DNA of 64,000 nt from Pseudomonas sp. BGI-2 (GCF_004310295.1 NZ_SISB01000035.1:1-64000), one strand, 5' to 3'; shown: positions 33,828-42,421, numbered from the stretch's first letter. Numbers and translations: made by a program. The notes: generated by a model from the sequence alone, not told the origin.

Positions 33828-34816
33828 TGGAATTCCTTAGCGAAGGCCTGAAGTGCTTGTTCTAGACGCAGCCAGTCCGCCTCATCCGCAGGCAAGCCGA
33901 AACGCACGCTGCTGTTGTGGGCGAACAACCGCAGCAAGATGCCACGTTGTGCCATGAACTCGTGAAGCGCTTCGGCACGCTCGGTGATCAGCCATTGAAA
34001 CAACGCGCAGCCACCCTGCGGCTGCAAACCATACTGCCCGAGCAAAAGCGCCAGGCGTTCGCTGGCCGCTTCGCTGCGCACCCGCTGCCTGGCGTGGCCT
34101 TCGGTGTCAAGCAAACAGGCTTGGCCCAACACCCGTGTCGGCCCACTGACCGCCCAAGGCCCCACCTGCTCGGCGAGCAATTTGAGCAGCTTGCGCTCAG
34201 CCAGCACAAAGCCCAGCCGCACACCGGCCAGGCCAAAAAACTTGCCGAAGGAGCGCAGCACGATCAAGCCGACCTGATGGGCAAACGGCGCCACGCTCAG
34301 ATGCGGCGTGTTGTCCATGAACGCCTCGTCCACCACCAGCCAGCCGCCGCGCGAGGCCAGCCGGGCATGCCAGTCGAGCAGACGACTCGGGCTCAGGCTC
34401 AGGCCCGTCGGGTTGTTCGGATTGACCACCACCAGTACGTCGAGGCTGTCGATATAGAAGTCGACTTCCTGCTCCAGCACTTCGCGCACGATGTAGCCAT
34501 TGAGCCGCCACGCTTGCGCGTGTTCGGCGTAGCACGGCGACAGCACGCCGACCTTGCCGGCTCGACGCAAACGCGGCAGCAACTGGATGGCCATTTGCGA
34601 ACCGGCGACCGGCAGCACCTGGGCGGCGCCGTAATAGTCGCAAGCTGCCTGCTCCAGGCCGTCATCGGTTTCCGGCAAGCGCGCCCAGGCCCGCAGCGGA
34701 ATGTCCGGGATCGGGAATGGCCACGGCGCGAGGCCGCTGGACAGGTCCAGCCAATCGGCTTCGGCAATGCCGTATTCGAGCGCCGCCTTGCGCAACCGGC
34801 CACCGTGCTCAAGCAT
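33824..34816 (-). CDS. cobD: Threonine-phosphate decarboxylase (PLP)
   Basis: 330 residues (P. denitrificans CobC). Makes (R)-1-amino-2-propanol O-2-phosphate from threonine phosphate. Class I aminotransferase fold: LDLSSGLAPWPFP near residue 23, VVVNPNNPTGLSLS, DEAFMDNTPH, and the PLP lysine in LRSFGKFFGLAGVRLGF (SFGKFFGLAG). The start overlaps the cbiB stop by 8 nt. Confidence 0.93.
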   Translation of the reverse strand: MLEHGGRLRKAALEYGIAEADWLDLSSGLAPWPFPIPDIPLRAWARLPETDDGLEQAACDYYGAAQVLPVAGSQMAIQLLPRLRRAGKVGVLSPCYAEHAQAWRLNGYIVREVLEQEVDFYIDSLDVLVVVNPNNPTGLSLSPSRLLDWHARLASRGGWLVVDEAFMDNTPHLSVAPFAHQVGLIVLRSFGKFFGLAGVRLGFVLAERKLLKLLAEQVGPWAVSGPTRVLGQACLLDTEGHARQRVRSEAASERLALLLGQYGLQPQGGCALFQWLITERAEALHEFMAQRGILLRLFAHNSSVRFGLPADEADWLRLEQALQAFAKEFQ

Positions 34817-35717
34817 AGAATTCAGCTCCCACGCAGAGAATCAGCAGCCATAACCATACCCCGCGCTGGACCAATTGCCAGCCACGGTCGATGGAGTCGG
34901 CATCCGCTGGCACACCTTCGCCCAGTTGCGGGCGCTGATGCAGTTCACCGTGATAAATCGCTGCCCCGCCTAACTCGACGCCGAGTGCACCGGCACCGGC
35001 CGCCATCACAGGGCCAGCGTTCGGGCTGTCCCAGGTCGGGCCCTGGGTGCGCCAGCATTTCAACGCCAGTCGGGTTTTGCCCAGCAACGCGTAGGTCAAC
35101 GCCACCAGGCGCGCAGGAATGTAGTTGAGGACATCGTCGATCTTCGCCGCGGCCCAGCCGAATCGTTCGAAGCGTTCGTTGCGATAACCCCACATCGCAT
35201 CAAGGGTGTTACTCAAGCGATAGAGCACCACGCCGGGCGCGCCGGCCACGGCAAACCAGAACAACGCGGCAAACACCGCGTCGCTGCCGTTCTCCAATAC
35301 AGATTCAGTGGCGGCGCGGGCGACTTCGGTTTTATCCAGCTCGCTGGTCTGACGGCTGACCAGATAGCCGACACGTGTGCGCGCCTCGTCCAGATCACCA
35401 CTGCGCAGGGCCTTGGCCACCGGCTCGACGTGTTCACCAAGGCTGCGCATGCCGAGGGCGCAATAGAGCGCAAGAATCTCGACTATCCAGCCGACATAGG
35501 GCGCCCAGGAAAACGCCGTGGCCAGTAACGTCAGCGGCAATACTGCAATCACCCAAGCGGTGACACCATGGCTGCGCCAGCCACGCCCCTCACCATTGAA
35601 ACGTTGCTCGATGCGGTCGGCAAAACGGCCGAACGCCACCAGCGGATGCCAGCGTCTGGGTTCACCCAGCAGCGCGTCCAGCGCCACCGCGGCGACACTC
35701 AATAACGCCACACTCAT
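34809..35717 (-). CDS. cbiB: Adenosylcobinamide-phosphate synthase
   Basis: 302 residues (P. denitrificans CobD), from ATG 35717 with GGGGAG 7 nt upstream, inside the bluB 3' end (4-nt overlap). Integral membrane enzyme attaching aminopropanol phosphate to adenosylcobyric acid. Text LDALLGEPRRWHPLVAFGRFAD at the N-terminus, SRQTSELDKTEVARAATESVLENGSDAVFAALFWFAVAGAPG in the middle and WGYRNERFERFGWAAAKIDDVLNYIPAR are the family landmarks. Confidence 0.95.
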   Translation of the reverse strand: MSVALLSVAAVALDALLGEPRRWHPLVAFGRFADRIEQRFNGEGRGWRSHGVTAWVIAVLPLTLLATAFSWAPYVGWIVEILALYCALGMRSLGEHVEPVAKALRSGDLDEARTRVGYLVSRQTSELDKTEVARAATESVLENGSDAVFAALFWFAVAGAPGVVLYRLSNTLDAMWGYRNERFERFGWAAAKIDDVLNYIPARLVALTYALLGKTRLALKCWRTQGPTWDSPNAGPVMAAGAGALGVELGGAAIYHGELHQRPQLGEGVPADADSIDRGWQLVQRGVWLWLLILCVGAEFYA

Positions 35718-36364
35718 TGACTCACTCCCCAATAATTTTCATACAGCAACTCACTGAGCGGACGCGCCTGCGCCCACCCTTCGAGTACCAGCATCGGCGC
35801 CGGATAGAATTCCTTGACCGGGCCGAGGCAAAGAACCGCCAATGGCTTGGCCCCGGGCGGCAAACCCAGCAGATCCGCCAGCGCTTGCGGCTCGAACAGC
35901 GACACCCACCCCATGCCCAGACCTTCGGCGCGAGAGGCCAGCCAGAGGTTCTGGATAGCGCAGGACAACGAGGCCGTGTCCATTTCCGGCAAGGTGCGAC
36001 GCCCGAAGATGTGGCGCTGGCGATCGTCCATCAACGCGGCGACCAGCACCTCGGCGCAGTCGTTGATGCCTTCGACTTTAAGTTTCATGAATTCGTCGGT
36101 GCGCTCGCCGAGGGCTTCGGCGGTGCGAATGCGTTCTTCTTCCACCAGTTGCTGGATCTTGCTGCGCAGTGTGCGGTCGCTGATGCGGATGAAACGCCAG
36201 GGCTGCATCAAGCCGACGCTGGGGGCCTGATGGGCGGCTTCGAGCAGGCGCCGTAGCAACTCGGGCTCGACCGTGCCGCCGCTGAAGTGGCGCATGTCGC
36301 GGCGTTCGGCAATTGTCCGATAAACCGCTTCGCGTTCGGCTTGGCTGAATGCGTTGTCAGTCAT
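35714..36364 (-). CDS. bluB: 5,6-dimethylbenzimidazole synthase BluB
   Basis: 216 residues. Flavin-destroying nitroreductase-fold enzyme that makes the lower ligand DMB from FMNH2 and oxygen. Text RRDMRHFSGGTVEPELLRRLLEAAHQAPSVGLMQPWRFIRI (residues 21-61) and RAEGLGMGWVSLFEPQALADLLGLP match BluB. The gene starts inside the REP-derived tail of cobB (ATGA overlap 36361-36364). Aerobic DMB synthesis fits the oxygen-dependent pathway of Pseudomonas. Confidence 0.93.
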   Translation of the reverse strand: MTDNAFSQAEREAVYRTIAERRDMRHFSGGTVEPELLRRLLEAAHQAPSVGLMQPWRFIRISDRTLRSKIQQLVEEERIRTAEALGERTDEFMKLKVEGINDCAEVLVAALMDDRQRHIFGRRTLPEMDTASLSCAIQNLWLASRAEGLGMGWVSLFEPQALADLLGLPPGAKPLAVLCLGPVKEFYPAPMLVLEGWAQARPLSELLYENYWGVSQ

Positions 36365-37776
36365 GGCCTCTTCGCGAGCAAGCCCGCTCCCACAGTGGAC
36401 CGCATTTCTTCAGGCAACACATTTTCAACTGTGGGAGCGGCGGTGCGACGATTCGACTTGCTCGCGATGGCGGCCTCACGGTCAGGCGCAAACAATGCAG
36501 CTACAGCGGAAGGATTGGACGGAAAATAAAAATGCACATAAGAGGCGGTCATCCGCCCCTCACGATAAACCGCCTCCGCCCCTCGCCCGCCGTTCGGGCT
36601 CAAGCCACGAGCAATCGGCTCAAGCTCGGTGCTGGTCAGCGAGTGGTGATACGTATGCCCGCGCAACGAACCTTCCGGCAACTCAACCGCTTGCAACGCC
36701 AGCGCCGCCAGACGCTTTTGCATCACCGCATCACCGGCCAGCAAACCGACCAATTCAGCGCGAGTGCCTTCGACGTCGGTCAACGAATCAAGCAGGTACA
36801 ACATCCCGCCACACTCGGCCAACAACGGTTTGCCGGCGGCATGATGGGCGCGGATCGCATCCAGCATCGAGGCGTTCTGTGACAGCACCACATGGTGCAG
36901 CTCCGGATAACCGCCCGGCAGATAAAGACTGTCAGCCTCCGGCAAATCAGCATCGCGGATCGGCGAGAAAAACAATAATTCGGCGCCCATGGCCCGCAGC
37001 AAATCCAGGCTCGCGCCGTAGGTGAAGGCGAACGCTTCATCACGGGCCACGGCGATTCGCACGCCGACCAGCAAAGGCTCGGCGACGATTATTTCAGGCG
37101 CCGCGAATTCCACGGGCGGCGGCAGCGCTACATCGCAACTGCTGGCCAATGATTCAGCCGCCGCATCGAGGCGCAGGTCGAGATCGTTCAACTCGCTGGC
37201 CTGGACCAGACCGAGATGACGACTCGGCAATTCGATTCCGGTCTCGCGCGACAACGCGCCGTACCAGCGCAAGCCCTCAGTCAGGCTGCCTTCGAGCAAT
37301 TGTGCGTGGCGCAACGTGCCCACACGGTTAGCCAACACGCCGGCAAACGGCAAATCCGGCTGATACTTCGCCAACCCCAACGCCAGCGCACCAAAAGTCT
37401 GCGCCATCGCCGTTCCGTCGATCACACCGAGCACCGGCACACCGAAGTGCCGCGCCAAGTCCGCGCTGGACGGCGTGCCGTCGAACAATCCCATAACGCC
37501 TTCGATCAGGATCAGGTCGGCTTCACCGGCGGCTTCCCACAACAGTCGGCGACTTTCCTGCTCGCCGACCATCCACATGTCCAGTTGATACACCGGCGCA
37601 CCGCTGGCGCGCTCGAGAATCATCGGGTCGAGAAAGTCCGGGCCGCACTTGAACACGCGAACCTTGCGCCCCTGATTGCGATGCAAACGGGCCAGCGCGG
37701 AAGTGACGGTGGTCTTGCCCTGACCGGAGGCCGGCGCAGCGATCAACACCGCCGGGCAATGACGGATGCTTTTCAT
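36361..37776 (-). CDS. cobB: Cobyrinic acid a,c-diamide synthase with REP-derived tail
   Basis: 471 residues. Amidates the a and c acetates of (hydrogeno)cobyrinic acid with ATP and glutamine. The ATP domain has LIAAPASGQGKTTVTSALAR at residues 11-30 and GVMGLFDGTPSS; the glutamine amidotransferase domain has LYLPGGYPELH and the nucleophile Cys in KPLLAECGGMLYLL. Family members end soon after HFYFPSNPSAVAALFAP; here about 40 more residues follow (ASKSNRRTAAPTVENVLPEE...LLAKRP) and are encoded by a REP pair at 36369-36470. This tail is probably not functional. The gene lies 10 nt after cobO. Confidence 0.93.
   Translation of the reverse strand: MKSIRHCPAVLIAAPASGQGKTTVTSALARLHRNQGRKVRVFKCGPDFLDPMILERASGAPVYQLDMWMVGEQESRRLLWEAAGEADLILIEGVMGLFDGTPSSADLARHFGVPVLGVIDGTAMAQTFGALALGLAKYQPDLPFAGVLANRVGTLRHAQLLEGSLTEGLRWYGALSRETGIELPSRHLGLVQASELNDLDLRLDAAAESLASSCDVALPPPVEFAAPEIIVAEPLLVGVRIAVARDEAFAFTYGASLDLLRAMGAELLFFSPIRDADLPEADSLYLPGGYPELHHVVLSQNASMLDAIRAHHAAGKPLLAECGGMLYLLDSLTDVEGTRAELVGLLAGDAVMQKRLAALALQAVELPEGSLRGHTYHHSLTSTELEPIARGLSPNGGRGAEAVYREGRMTASYVHFYFPSNPSAVAALFAPDREAAIASKSNRRTAAPTVENVLPEEMRSTVGAGLLAKRP
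36369..36470. repeat. REP pair read through as cobB coding sequence
   Basis: CTTCGCGAGCAAGCCCGCTCCCACAGTGG faces CAACTGTGGGAGCGGCGGTGCGACGATTCGACTTGCTCGCGATGG. It lies wholly within the 3' end of cobB and ends 5 bp short of the bluB start codon. Confidence 0.88.
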
Positions 37777-37786
37777 AAAATAGTAT

Positions 37787-38398
37787 TCACAGCTCGACGC
37801 CTTTTTGCGCTTTGATTCCAGCCTGGAATGCGTGCTTGATCACGCCCATTTCGGTGACCGTATCGGCCAGCTCGATCATCTCCGGCTTGGCGCCGCGGCC
37901 GGTGACCACCACGTGTTGCATCGGCGGACGCGCCTGCAAGTCAGTGAGCACTTGATCCAGGTCGAGGTAACCGTGCTTGAGGGCAATGTTCAGCTCATCG
38001 AGCACCACCAGGCCGATCGATGGATCACGCAGCAGTTCGCGGGACACTTCCCAAGCAGCTTCGGCGGCGGCGATGTCACGCTGGCGATCCTGGGTTTCCC
38101 AGGTGAAGCCCTCGCCCATCACATGAAAACGCACTTGCTCCGGGAAGCGGCGGAAGAACAATTCTTCGCCAGTGCTGTTGCGCCCCTTGATGAACTGCAC
38201 CACGCCGCACTGCATGCCGTGCCCCATGGACCGGGCGAGCATGCCGAAGGCCGAGCTGCTCTTGCCTTTGCCGTTGCCGGTCAGCACCAGCAGCAGGCCG
38301 CACTCATTCGGCGAGTTGGCAATGCGCTCGTCGATCACGGCTTTTTTGCGCTGCATGCGCGCCAGATGGCGTTCGTCACGATCAGGGGAATCAGTCAT
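37787..38398 (-). CDS. cobO: Cob(I)yrinic acid a,c-diamide adenosyltransferase
   Basis: 203 residues from ATG 38398. CobA/CobO-type corrinoid adenosyltransferase with P-loop LLLVLTGNGKGKSSSAFGM (residues 35-53), VVQFIKGRNSTGEELFF, LVVLDELNIALKHGYLD and HVVVTGRGAKPEMIELADTVTEM, the last being the substrate region. First gene of the ten-gene operon, about 90 bp after the end of the cobalamin riboswitch. The upstream frame extension to 38563 runs into the riboswitch and is not coding. Confidence 0.95.
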   Translation of the reverse strand: MTDSPDRDERHLARMQRKKAVIDERIANSPNECGLLLVLTGNGKGKSSSAFGMLARSMGHGMQCGVVQFIKGRNSTGEELFFRRFPEQVRFHVMGEGFTWETQDRQRDIAAAEAAWEVSRELLRDPSIGLVVLDELNIALKHGYLDLDQVLTDLQARPPMQHVVVTGRGAKPEMIELADTVTEMGVIKHAFQAGIKAQKGVEL

Positions 38399-38490
38399 GG
38401 GGGAGCTCTCCGTTGAGACTGGATAACGGCGGGCAGGCACAAGAATAGACGGCAAGAAGCCTGGCATCGCCCACCGTGATGCCGTTGGAT

Positions 38491-38976
38491 GAATCAGGCC
38501 GGTCTCCGGGCTCATGAGCGGCTTGCGCCGGACTGCGCGCCTTCCCATGTCGACAGTCGACACAGTGGCTAGGGCCTGTCATCAGCTTTTTCCTATACCG
38601 CGCCGGGGCTGCTGTGGCGCAGGCAAGGCGCGAGGAGCGTGGTTTGGTCGTTCCAAACAAGCTCCGAGCAACGCAGCCCTGCGCCACAGCAGGCCCGGCC
38701 CTTCGGGTTGTGTCTGAAAGCGGACCAGACTGCGTTGCAGTCCTTGGTAAGGGAAGAACCATTACCATCGGACTGCGCCTTGCCTGGTCCGCTTTCAGAC
38801 ATCAACGCTGTATAGGAAAAAGCTGATGACAGGCCCTCGCGCAGCCTTTACTCATTTACCGTTGCGGGGGCAGCGCCGGGTTCATGACGTTTCGCCGCGC
38901 GAAGGTAGTCACTCACCGGCTTCCCTGTTTCACTCTGTCGACCTTCGCCACAGAGCACCTGAAACAAGCCGCGAAG
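38491..38976 (-). promoter_or_regulatory. Cobalamin riboswitch, interrupted by an inserted element
   Basis: Read on the minus strand the class-I conserved strings occur in order: CAGGTGCTC, GAAACAGGGAAGCCGGTG, CCGGCGCTGCCCCCGCAACGGTAA, then, after the insert, GCCACTGTGTCG, GGGAAGGCGCGCAGTCCG and GAGCCCGGAGACCGGCCTG. The strings are unbroken and in the right order apart from 267 bp at 38571-38837. Without that insert the RNA would read GGCT-GCGCG-AGCC at the junction, a small hairpin whose loop carries the insertion. It should repress the downstream cob genes when cobalamin is bound. Confidence 0.92.
38571..38837. mobile_element. 267-bp MITE-like element with 28-bp perfect terminal inverted repeats
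   Basis: Terminal arms AGGGCCTGTCATCAGCTTTT... (38571-38598) and ...GCTGATGACAGGCCCT (38810-38837) are exact inverse complements. Inside are two further hairpins. The first, 38602-38699, has CTGCTGTGGCGCAGG / CCTGCGCCACAGCAG and an extra GCCGGG/CCCGGC beyond one mismatch. The second, 38711-38801, has TGTCTGAAAGCGGACCAG / CTGGTCCGCTTTCAGACA. There is no open reading frame of note and no clear target duplication. It resembles non-autonomous repeats found between Pseudomonas genes; the family identity is not checked. Confidence 0.88.
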
Positions 38977-39002
38977 GTTAGAGGGTTGGGGGTGGAGCGT
39001 CA

Positions 39003-39133
39003 ATTGAAGACAAAGCCCGGGCGCTCGATATACTGCCGCCCATCAATTACCTGACGCCAATCTTGCACCACACTGCCAGCAGTGATATCAAAGCGCCACA
39101 TAACCCAATAACACAATTACAAGGGTGAGCAAC
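39003..39133 (+). promoter_or_regulatory. Putative promoter region of the gene at 39134
   Basis: TATACT at 39031-39036 lies about 19 bp after TTGAAG, a weak sigma-70-like arrangement, and the leader ends in AAGGG, 8 nt before the ATG at 39134. The divergent cob operon begins from the other strand within the same gap. Confidence 0.4.
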
Positions 39134-39718
39134 ATGCAAGGCATGATCATCAGCAACCCGAAGCTGGAATTCCTGCGACCGGTGCTGGAACGCTGGTTTG
39201 ACTGTATCGACCGCTTTAATGCCGTTCGCGGCGACAATGACACGCCTTACTGGTACGACGAAAAAGCCAACCTTGGTTTGCTCTCCGCCGCGGCCTGGAT
39301 GGCGGAAATGGTCACACTGCAACAAACCACCACGCGCAAGCAAAACGAAGAAGGCGAACGCAACGGCCGCGCCGATCTGTTTATCGCCTCCCCCGAAGAA
39401 CGCGCCTACCTTCAGACCACTCAACGCTGGCCGCGGGTCAATAGCCTGAACCTGACTCAGGCGCTGCAAGACATCACCAGCGACGCCAAACGCATCAGCT
39501 ACGCCAGCGACCTGAAACTCGGCTGCCTGTTCGTTGCGCCACAAAAGGCTCAGCAGAGCGCAACGCCGGAAGAACTTCAGGACATGGTCGACGACCTGCA
39601 AAAGGAACACAGCTGCGCCGTGGCCTGGTATTTCCCGTACGCCTATCGCAAGTTGCGCAACGAAGCCGGCAACTACCACCCTGGCATCGCCGTGCTGTTC
39701 AAGGAAACCCGCGGCTGA
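39134..39718 (+). CDS. Conserved hypothetical protein
   Basis: 194 residues from ATG 39134 (AAGGG 8 nt upstream); a GTG at 39125 is the alternative. The text (MIISNPKLEFLRPVLERWFDCIDRFNAVRGDNDTPYWYDEKANLGLLSAAAWMAEMVTLQQ) is soluble alpha/beta with several aromatic residues and no signal or membrane helix. The fold and role are not recognised; proteins of this type are common as single genes in Pseudomonas. Its neighbour is a sorbosone dehydrogenase-like lipoprotein 67 bp downstream. Confidence 0.78.
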   Translation: MQGMIISNPKLEFLRPVLERWFDCIDRFNAVRGDNDTPYWYDEKANLGLLSAAAWMAEMVTLQQTTTRKQNEEGERNGRADLFIASPEERAYLQTTQRWPRVNSLNLTQALQDITSDAKRISYASDLKLGCLFVAPQKAQQSATPEELQDMVDDLQKEHSCAVAWYFPYAYRKLRNEAGNYHPGIAVLFKETRG

Positions 39719-39785
39719 CCGGTTGAACCATCGCGCCTCAAATCTTCTCTATGATTAAGTCAATGCATTCATAGGGAAGACCCGC

Positions 39786-41099
39786 ATGCGCAAGCCCCAG
39801 CTCGTTCTCGTCATCGCGCTCGCCGGAGGGCTCGCCGCCTGCGGTGAAACCTCCAGCTTGCAAGTCTCCGACGGCACCGGCCCGTCACCCAAGCTGCCAG
39901 AACCGAACAAGACCCTGATCCCGACGGTGAATATCGCCCCGGCGATCGGCTGGCCTGCGGGTGCGAAACCCACCGCAGCGGCGGGCACTCAGGTGGCGGC
40001 ATTTGCCGAAGGGCTCGATCACCCGCGCTGGCTGTATGTGCTGCCCAACGGCGATGTATTGGTGGCCGAAACCAACGCGCCCCCCAAACCCGATGACGGT
40101 AAAGGCATTCGCGGCTGGGTCATGGGCAAGGTCATGGGGCGTGCCGGCGCTGGCGTCCCCAGCCCGAACCGCATCACGCTGCTGCGGGACAAGGATCACG
40201 ACGGCATCGCCGAAACCCGCACGGTGTTCCTGGAAAACCTCAACTCGCCTTTCGGCATGACCCTGGTCGGCAATGACCTGTACGTCGCCGACACCGACCG
40301 TTTGCTGCGTTTTCACTATGAAAACGGCGACACGGCGATCAAGTCGCCGCCGATCAAGGTGATCGATCTGCCGGGTGGCACGCTGAATCACCACTGGACC
40401 AAAAACGTCATCGCCAGCAAGGACGGCAGCAAGCTGTACGTCACGGTCGGCTCCAACAGCAACGTCGGCGAAAACGGCATGGATCAGGAAGAAGGTCGCG
40501 CGGCGATCTGGGAAGTGGATCGCGCCACCGGCAATCACCGTATCTTCGCCTCGGGGATTCGCAATCCAAACGGCCTGGCCTGGGAACCTCAGACCGGTGC
40601 CCTGTGGACGGCGGTCAATGAGCGGGACGAAATCGGTAGCGACCTGGTGCCGGACTACATCACCTCAGTGAAGGACGGCGGGTTTTACGGCTGGCCCTTC
40701 AGCTATTACGGCCAGCATGTCGATATTCGCGTCGAACCGCAAAACCCGGACCTGGTGGCCAAGGCCATTGCGCCGGACTACGCGGTCGGCCCGCATACCG
40801 CGTCGCTGGGCCTGTCGTTTGCCGAGGGCAACACGCTTCCAGCGCAGTTCAAGGAAGGTGCCTTCATCGGCCAGCACGGCTCGTGGAACCGCAAGCCGCA
40901 CAGTGGTTACAAAGTGATTTTCGTCCCGTTCGCGGGCGGCAAGCCGACCGGGCAACCGATTGATGTGCTCACAGGCTTCCTCAACGCGGATGAGAAAGCC
41001 ATGGGCCGACCTGTGGGCGTGGTGATTGATCAGCAGGGAGATTTGCTGGTGGCTGATGATGTGGGGAACAAGGTGTGGCGGGTGTCGACCGCGAAGTAA
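39786..41099 (+). CDS. Sorbosone/glucose dehydrogenase-family lipoprotein
   Basis: 437 residues. Lipoprotein signal with lipobox GLAAC (Cys20). The six-bladed beta-propeller has the family landmarks: LDHPRWLYVLPNGDVLVAETN, NSPFGMTLVGNDLYVADTD, LPGGTLNHHWTKNVIASKDGSKLYVTVGSNSN (the NHHWTKN catalytic-His region of the quinoprotein glucose dehydrogenase fold), NPNGLAWEP and VNERDEIGSDLVPD. Expected to oxidise a sugar or a related carbonyl compound with PQQ in the periplasm; PQQ dependence and substrate are inferred. Confidence 0.9.
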   Translation: MRKPQLVLVIALAGGLAACGETSSLQVSDGTGPSPKLPEPNKTLIPTVNIAPAIGWPAGAKPTAAAGTQVAAFAEGLDHPRWLYVLPNGDVLVAETNAPPKPDDGKGIRGWVMGKVMGRAGAGVPSPNRITLLRDKDHDGIAETRTVFLENLNSPFGMTLVGNDLYVADTDRLLRFHYENGDTAIKSPPIKVIDLPGGTLNHHWTKNVIASKDGSKLYVTVGSNSNVGENGMDQEEGRAAIWEVDRATGNHRIFASGIRNPNGLAWEPQTGALWTAVNERDEIGSDLVPDYITSVKDGGFYGWPFSYYGQHVDIRVEPQNPDLVAKAIAPDYAVGPHTASLGLSFAEGNTLPAQFKEGAFIGQHGSWNRKPHSGYKVIFVPFAGGKPTGQPIDVLTGFLNADEKAMGRPVGVVIDQQGDLLVADDVGNKVWRVSTAK

Positions 41100-41107
41100 C
41101 TGCAACA

Positions 41108-41153
41108 GCCCCCCTTGTAGGATCGCCGCACCGCTCGCTCCTACAAGGGGGGC
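41108..41153. terminator. Long hairpin, bidirectional terminator or single REP
   Basis: GCCCCCCTTGTAGGA and TCCTACAAGGGGGGC form a 15-bp perfect stem around a loop containing CCGCACCGCTCGC, the motif seen in the REP flavour at 32260-32358. It separates two convergent genes. No T-run follows. Confidence 0.7.
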
Positions 41154-41155
41154 GT

Positions 41156-41809
41156 TTAGCGTTTGCGGCACAGCGTCAATCCATCGCCCAACGGCAACAA
41201 CGACAAATCCACCCGCGAGTCATCCTTCAAGGCGCGATTGAGCGCCTGGATGGCTCGGGTGTCTGCACTCTCGGGATCCTTTTCGAGCACCCGCCCACTC
41301 CACAGCGTGTTATCGAACACCGCCAGTCCACCGACGCGCAGCAGACGCAGTGCATGCTCCAGATAACCTGGGTAATTGGCTTTGTCGGCATCAATGAAGA
41401 TCAGGTCGAACTGCCCAGGCTGATCCAGTGTGGCGAGGGTTTCCAGCGCAGGCGCCAGACGCAGATCTATGCGATGGGCGAGGCCCGCCTCCTGCCAGTA
41501 TCGACGCGCGATAGCGTTGTAGTCGCCGGGGATATCACAGCAGATCAGCGAACCGTCCTCCGGCAACGCAGCGGCCATGCACAACGCGCTGTAACCGGTG
41601 AACGTGCCGACTTCCAGCAGGCGCTTTGCACCGATGAGTTTGACCAATAACGCGAGGAACTGCCCCTGCTCCGGCGCCACCTGCCAGCGAGCCATGGGCA
41701 GCGCCTGGGTTTCGTCGCGCAAACGCTTGAGCAGCGGCGTTTCCCTCAGGGAAACGTCGAGCAGGTATTGGTACAGGGAATCATCGAGATTGAGTGTGCG
41801 AGCGGTCAT
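41156..41809 (-). CDS. SAM-dependent O-methyltransferase (COMT/CaffeoylCoA-type)
   Basis: 217 residues from ATG 41809 (AGAGG 5 nt upstream). Class I methyltransferase fold with GAKRLLEVGTFTGYSALCMAAALPEDG (SAM-binding glycine loop, about residues 59-85) and FDLIFIDADKANYPGYLEHALRLLRVGG with the metal-binding acidic residues (DADK). Related to bacterial catechol O-methyltransferase-like enzymes; substrate unknown. It ends next to the hairpin at 41108, with an NlpC/P60 gene upstream. Confidence 0.92.
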   Translation of the reverse strand: MTARTLNLDDSLYQYLLDVSLRETPLLKRLRDETQALPMARWQVAPEQGQFLALLVKLIGAKRLLEVGTFTGYSALCMAAALPEDGSLICCDIPGDYNAIARRYWQEAGLAHRIDLRLAPALETLATLDQPGQFDLIFIDADKANYPGYLEHALRLLRVGGLAVFDNTLWSGRVLEKDPESADTRAIQALNRALKDDSRVDLSLLPLGDGLTLCRKR

Positions 41810-41831
41810 GACAACCTCTTCGGACAGGACG

Positions 41832-42368
41832 CTATGGATTGCGCGCCAAGTGCTCAGGCTGCAGAACGCGCTTGGCACTCAGGTAAGCCTTCTGCCAGTA
41901 AGCCTTGGACAAGCTGTCCAGCTTCACCGTGCCGCCAGTGGCTGGCGCGTGGACGAAGCGACCTTCGCCGACGTAGATACCGGCATGACTGACCTGGGAG
42001 CCGCCATTGGTGGCGAAGAAGATCAAGTCACCGGTTTGCAGGCCTTCCTTGCCGACGTTGGCCGCCTGCATGCTGATCATTTCGCGGGTGGTACGCGGCA
42101 GGGAAATACCGGTGACGTCACGGTAGACGTAACCGATCAGGCCGCTGCAATCAAAACCCGAATCCGGCGTGTTACCGCCCCAACGATACGGCGTGCCCAC
42201 AAGACCAAGCGCGCGGAACAGCACGTCCTCTGCCTCGGGGGAAAAGGGTTGCGGGTTACCAAAAACAATGGGCGCGCGAACCACCGGAGCAGGAGGCGGT
42301 GTGCGACTGGCGCAAGCGCTGAGCAGGGCTGCGAAGAGCATGATGGTGAGGCGGGCCGACATCGTCAT
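41832..42368 (-). CDS. NlpC/P60 cell-wall endopeptidase lipoprotein (copy 1)
   Basis: 178 residues. Lipobox LLSAC (Cys19). The catalytic domain has GFDCSGLIGY with nucleophile Cys74, then VSHAGIYVGEGRFVHA with catalytic His128 and third-site His140. It should cleave a peptide bond in the peptidoglycan stem or cross-link (gamma-D-glutamyl-meso-DAP type). Closely related to its neighbour at 42588-43229. The ATG at 42368 is followed by a second in-frame ATG. Confidence 0.93.
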   Translation of the reverse strand: MTMSARLTIMLFAALLSACASRTPPPAPVVRAPIVFGNPQPFSPEAEDVLFRALGLVGTPYRWGGNTPDSGFDCSGLIGYVYRDVTGISLPRTTREMISMQAANVGKEGLQTGDLIFFATNGGSQVSHAGIYVGEGRFVHAPATGGTVKLDSLSKAYWQKAYLSAKRVLQPEHLARNP

Positions 42369-42421
42369 TAGCAGAACATCCTGATCTGGCTGCGGCTTTT
42401 TCTGCCGGAAAGACAGAAAAG

